Origin: Crocinitomicaceae bacterium
Lineage (GTDB): Bacteria; Bacteroidota; Bacteroidia; Flavobacteriales_G; Salibacteraceae
DNA length: 7,438 nucleotides
Reading direction: 5' to 3'
NCBI GenBank assembly: GCA_018623405.1
Contig: JAAZVO010000124.1
Coordinates: 1 to 7,438, forward strand
Positions within the stretch are counted from its first letter, which is position 1; each line of letters starts with the position of its first letter. Below the pieces are notes generated by a model. It ran no database searches. It saw only the letters and a list, made by a program, of their open reading frames with translations, and was not told the DNA's origin. Made by a program: the position numbers and the translations under genes. Below, piece by piece: positions 6,009-7,438 of this stretch.

Positions 6009-7045
6009 GTGAAGATAGAAGGAAGATACTGTTGATTTACACAGGCGGTACCATTGGCATGGCCGTTGATCCATTTACAAATTCTTTAAGACCTTTTGAT
6101 TTTCACCATTTAAAAGAACAAATTCCTGAATTAGACCAATTTAACCTTGCCATTAAAGTAATCTCCTTTAAAGATCCTATCGACTCTTCCAACATGAATC
6201 CGGACCATTGGAAGAATATTGCAAAGTTGATAGAAATGAATTATCATTTGTTTGACGGTTTTGTGATCTTACACGGTTCAGATACAATGGCTTACACGGC
6301 ATCTGCCTTGAGCTTTATGCTAAAAGGTTTAAATAAACCCGTGGTGTTAACCGGTTCGCAATTACCAATGGGGCAGTTAAGAACAGATGGACGTGAAAAT
6401 TTGATTACTGCCATAGAAATTGCCTCGGCAACAAATAATGGAAAACCCCGAGTGCCAGAGGTGACTATTCTTTTCGAAGATGAACTTTACCGAGGTAATA
6501 GAACCCATAAATATAATACTGAGTATTTCGAAGCATTCGACTCGCCCAACTACAATATCTTAGCCAAGGTTGGGGTAAATATTAAGTATTTCGATAATTA
6601 CATTTTACCCTATAAAGAGGATACCTTAAATGTAAATTATGATATGGATTGCAATATTCAAGTCCTCTTTCTTTATCCCGGAATTTCCAAAGCCTCGGTA
6701 AATGCAATCTTAAATACGCCAAATGTTAAAGGAATAATTTTAAAAACATTTGGATCAGGTAATGCTCCAACAGATGAGTGGTTTATTGATGTGTTAGATG
6801 AAGCCATAAAAAAAGAAAAAATTATCTATAATGTTACACAATGTGAAACCGGAAGTGTAAAACCGGGTATGTATGAAACAAGTAAAAAGTTAGAACTTAT
6901 TGGTGTGGTAAATGGAGCGGATATTTTAATTGAGGCTGCCATCACTAAGTTGATGCATTTACTTGGTCAACAATACAATCATGATAAAATAATTAAAGCA
7001 CTCTCGGAATCAATAAAAGGCGAAATGACTACCTATCATGGATAA
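6005..7045 (+). CDS. ansA: Type I (cytoplasmic) L-asparaginase
   Basis: A 346-residue enzyme of the bacterial asparaginase/glutaminase family that hydrolyses L-asparagine to aspartate and ammonia. There is no signal peptide, and it resembles E. coli AnsA rather than the periplasmic AnsB. Motifs: Y12-T13-G-G-T16-I-G-M holds the nucleophile threonine (probably T13); S61-S-N-M is in the substrate-binding region; H90-G-S92-D93-T94-M-A-Y-T-A-S-A-L-S-F is the second active-site signature; L-T-G-S-Q-L-P-M at 115-122 and L-Y-R-G-N-R-T-H-K169 follow, with K169 the probable catalytic lysine. S92 occupies the place where E. coli AnsA has threonine, a conservative change that keeps the hydroxyl. The C-terminal domain (about 210-340) is the smaller domain of the family, a site of allosteric asparagine binding in AnsA. 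It overlaps tatD by four bases and the next gene by eight. Confidence 0.93.
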   Translation: MSEDRRKILLIYTGGTIGMAVDPFTNSLRPFDFHHLKEQIPELDQFNLAIKVISFKDPIDSSNMNPDHWKNIAKLIEMNYHLFDGFVILHGSDTMAYTASALSFMLKGLNKPVVLTGSQLPMGQLRTDGRENLITAIEIASATNNGKPRVPEVTILFEDELYRGNRTHKYNTEYFEAFDSPNYNILAKVGVNIKYFDNYILPYKEDTLNVNYDMDCNIQVLFLYPGISKASVNAILNTPNVKGIILKTFGSGNAPTDEWFIDVLDEAIKKEKIIYNVTQCETGSVKPGMYETSKKLELIGVVNGADILIEAAITKLMHLLGQQYNHDKIIKALSESIKGEMTTYHG

Positions 7046-7438
7046 GTTACTAAGAAAACCTAACTGGCTGTTTTTCCTATTTGGCTTTCTACTGTATGCC
7101 AATACCATCCCTTTTGATTATGCCTTAGACGATAAAATTGTAATCATTAACAATGAGTTCACTAAAAAAGGAATTTCCGGTATTAGCGACTTGGTAACCA
7201 ACGATTCTATGGTTGGTTTTTTTGGAAGGAAAAAGAACCTCGTTTCAGGTGGGCGCTACCGTCCATTAGCCCTAGTTACGCACGCCATAGAATGGGAGTT
7301 TTTTGGAAGAAACCCTCACATTAGTCACTTTTTTAATGCGCTACTGTATGGCTTAACCTTATTGGTGCTTTTTAATTTGTTGAGGTTACTTTTTAACGAA
7401 CAAAAAATTGAGCTTTTTTCCATTTCAGTGGCAGCAAC
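7038..7438 (+). CDS. GT-C-type membrane glycosyltransferase (TMTC/PMT-like), N-terminal part
   Basis: The reading frame starts at ATG 7038, overlaps the asparaginase stop by eight bases and stays open to the right edge, giving 133 complete codons. The visible part has a first membrane helix at about residues 10-25, a non-cytoplasmic loop with an acidic Y28-A-L-D31-D32 motif, a G-x-R74-Y-R-P77-L segment, then F-G-R-N-P-H-I-S-H-F-F-N before a second helix at about 100-118. The order YxxDD, then RYRPL, then FGxNPxxxHxxN resembles bacterial TMTC-like O-mannosyltransferases and TPR-bearing GT-C proteins; the acidic pair in the first loop is typically catalytic in GT-C enzymes. They use lipid-linked sugars on the outer face of the inner membrane. 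The C-terminus, where TPR repeats would be, is outside the window, so exact family and substrate remain open. Confidence 0.7.
   Translation, partial: MDKLLRKPNWLFFLFGFLLYANTIPFDYALDDKIVIINNEFTKKGISGISDLVTNDSMVGFFGRKKNLVSGGRYRPLALVTHAIEWEFFGRNPHISHFFNALLYGLTLLVLFNLLRLLFNEQKIELFSISVAA

Noticed and set aside
1..7438. A hidden defence system, phage element, CRISPR array or transposon
   Set aside because: All long frames belong to ordinary chromosomal families, and I saw no transposase, integrase, regularly spaced repeats or terminal inverted repeats on either strand.

Overview
The window looks like ordinary chromosomal DNA from a member of the Bacteroidota, most likely of the Flavobacteriia/Cytophagia kind. 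The reasons are AT-rich sequence, A-rich or absent Shine-Dalgarno regions, several copies of the Bacteroidota -7 promoter element TAnnTTTG just upstream of genes, and protein families typical of that phylum (a GT9 glycosyltransferase with a C-terminal cysteine cluster, a type I asparaginase with an HGSDTM motif, a YbhN-type flippase-like protein). No phylogenetic search was possible, so the placement is an inference.

Layout. Positions 1-1338 are a tightly packed minus-strand operon read right to left: a Spx/ArsC-like thioredoxin-fold protein, an EamA/DMT-family membrane transporter that starts with TTG and overlaps the previous gene, and the first 20 codons of a YicC/YloC-family endoribonuclease running off the left edge. 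Divergent from it, 1386-4123 carries three plus-strand genes: a YbhN/AglD-like membrane protein, an N-terminally anchored serine hydrolase with a class A beta-lactamase-like fold, and a hotdog acyl-CoA thioesterase. The last two have their own -7 promoter elements. A convergent minus-strand GT9 (heptosyltransferase-like) gene fills 4159-5151. Divergent from that, 5217 to the right edge is a second compact plus-strand operon: TatD-family metal-dependent nuclease, type I L-asparaginase, and a truncated GT-C-type membrane glycosyltransferase.

How the genes relate. Most are housekeeping or envelope functions and do not form one obvious pathway. The GT9 enzyme, the GT-C-like protein, the YbhN-like protein and the serine hydrolase all point to the envelope, glycan or peptidoglycan. 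TatD and YicC are nucleic-acid enzymes, and asparaginase and thioesterase are metabolic. There are no RNA genes, mobile elements, CRISPR arrays or long repeats, and no gap over 300 bases. I see no convincing undescribed multi-gene system. The points most worth a second look are the very short, possibly absent, 5' leaders implied by promoter position, the atypical active-site surroundings of the serine hydrolase, the Spx-like layout of the ArsC-family protein, and an 18-bp perfect palindrome inside the YbhN-like gene.
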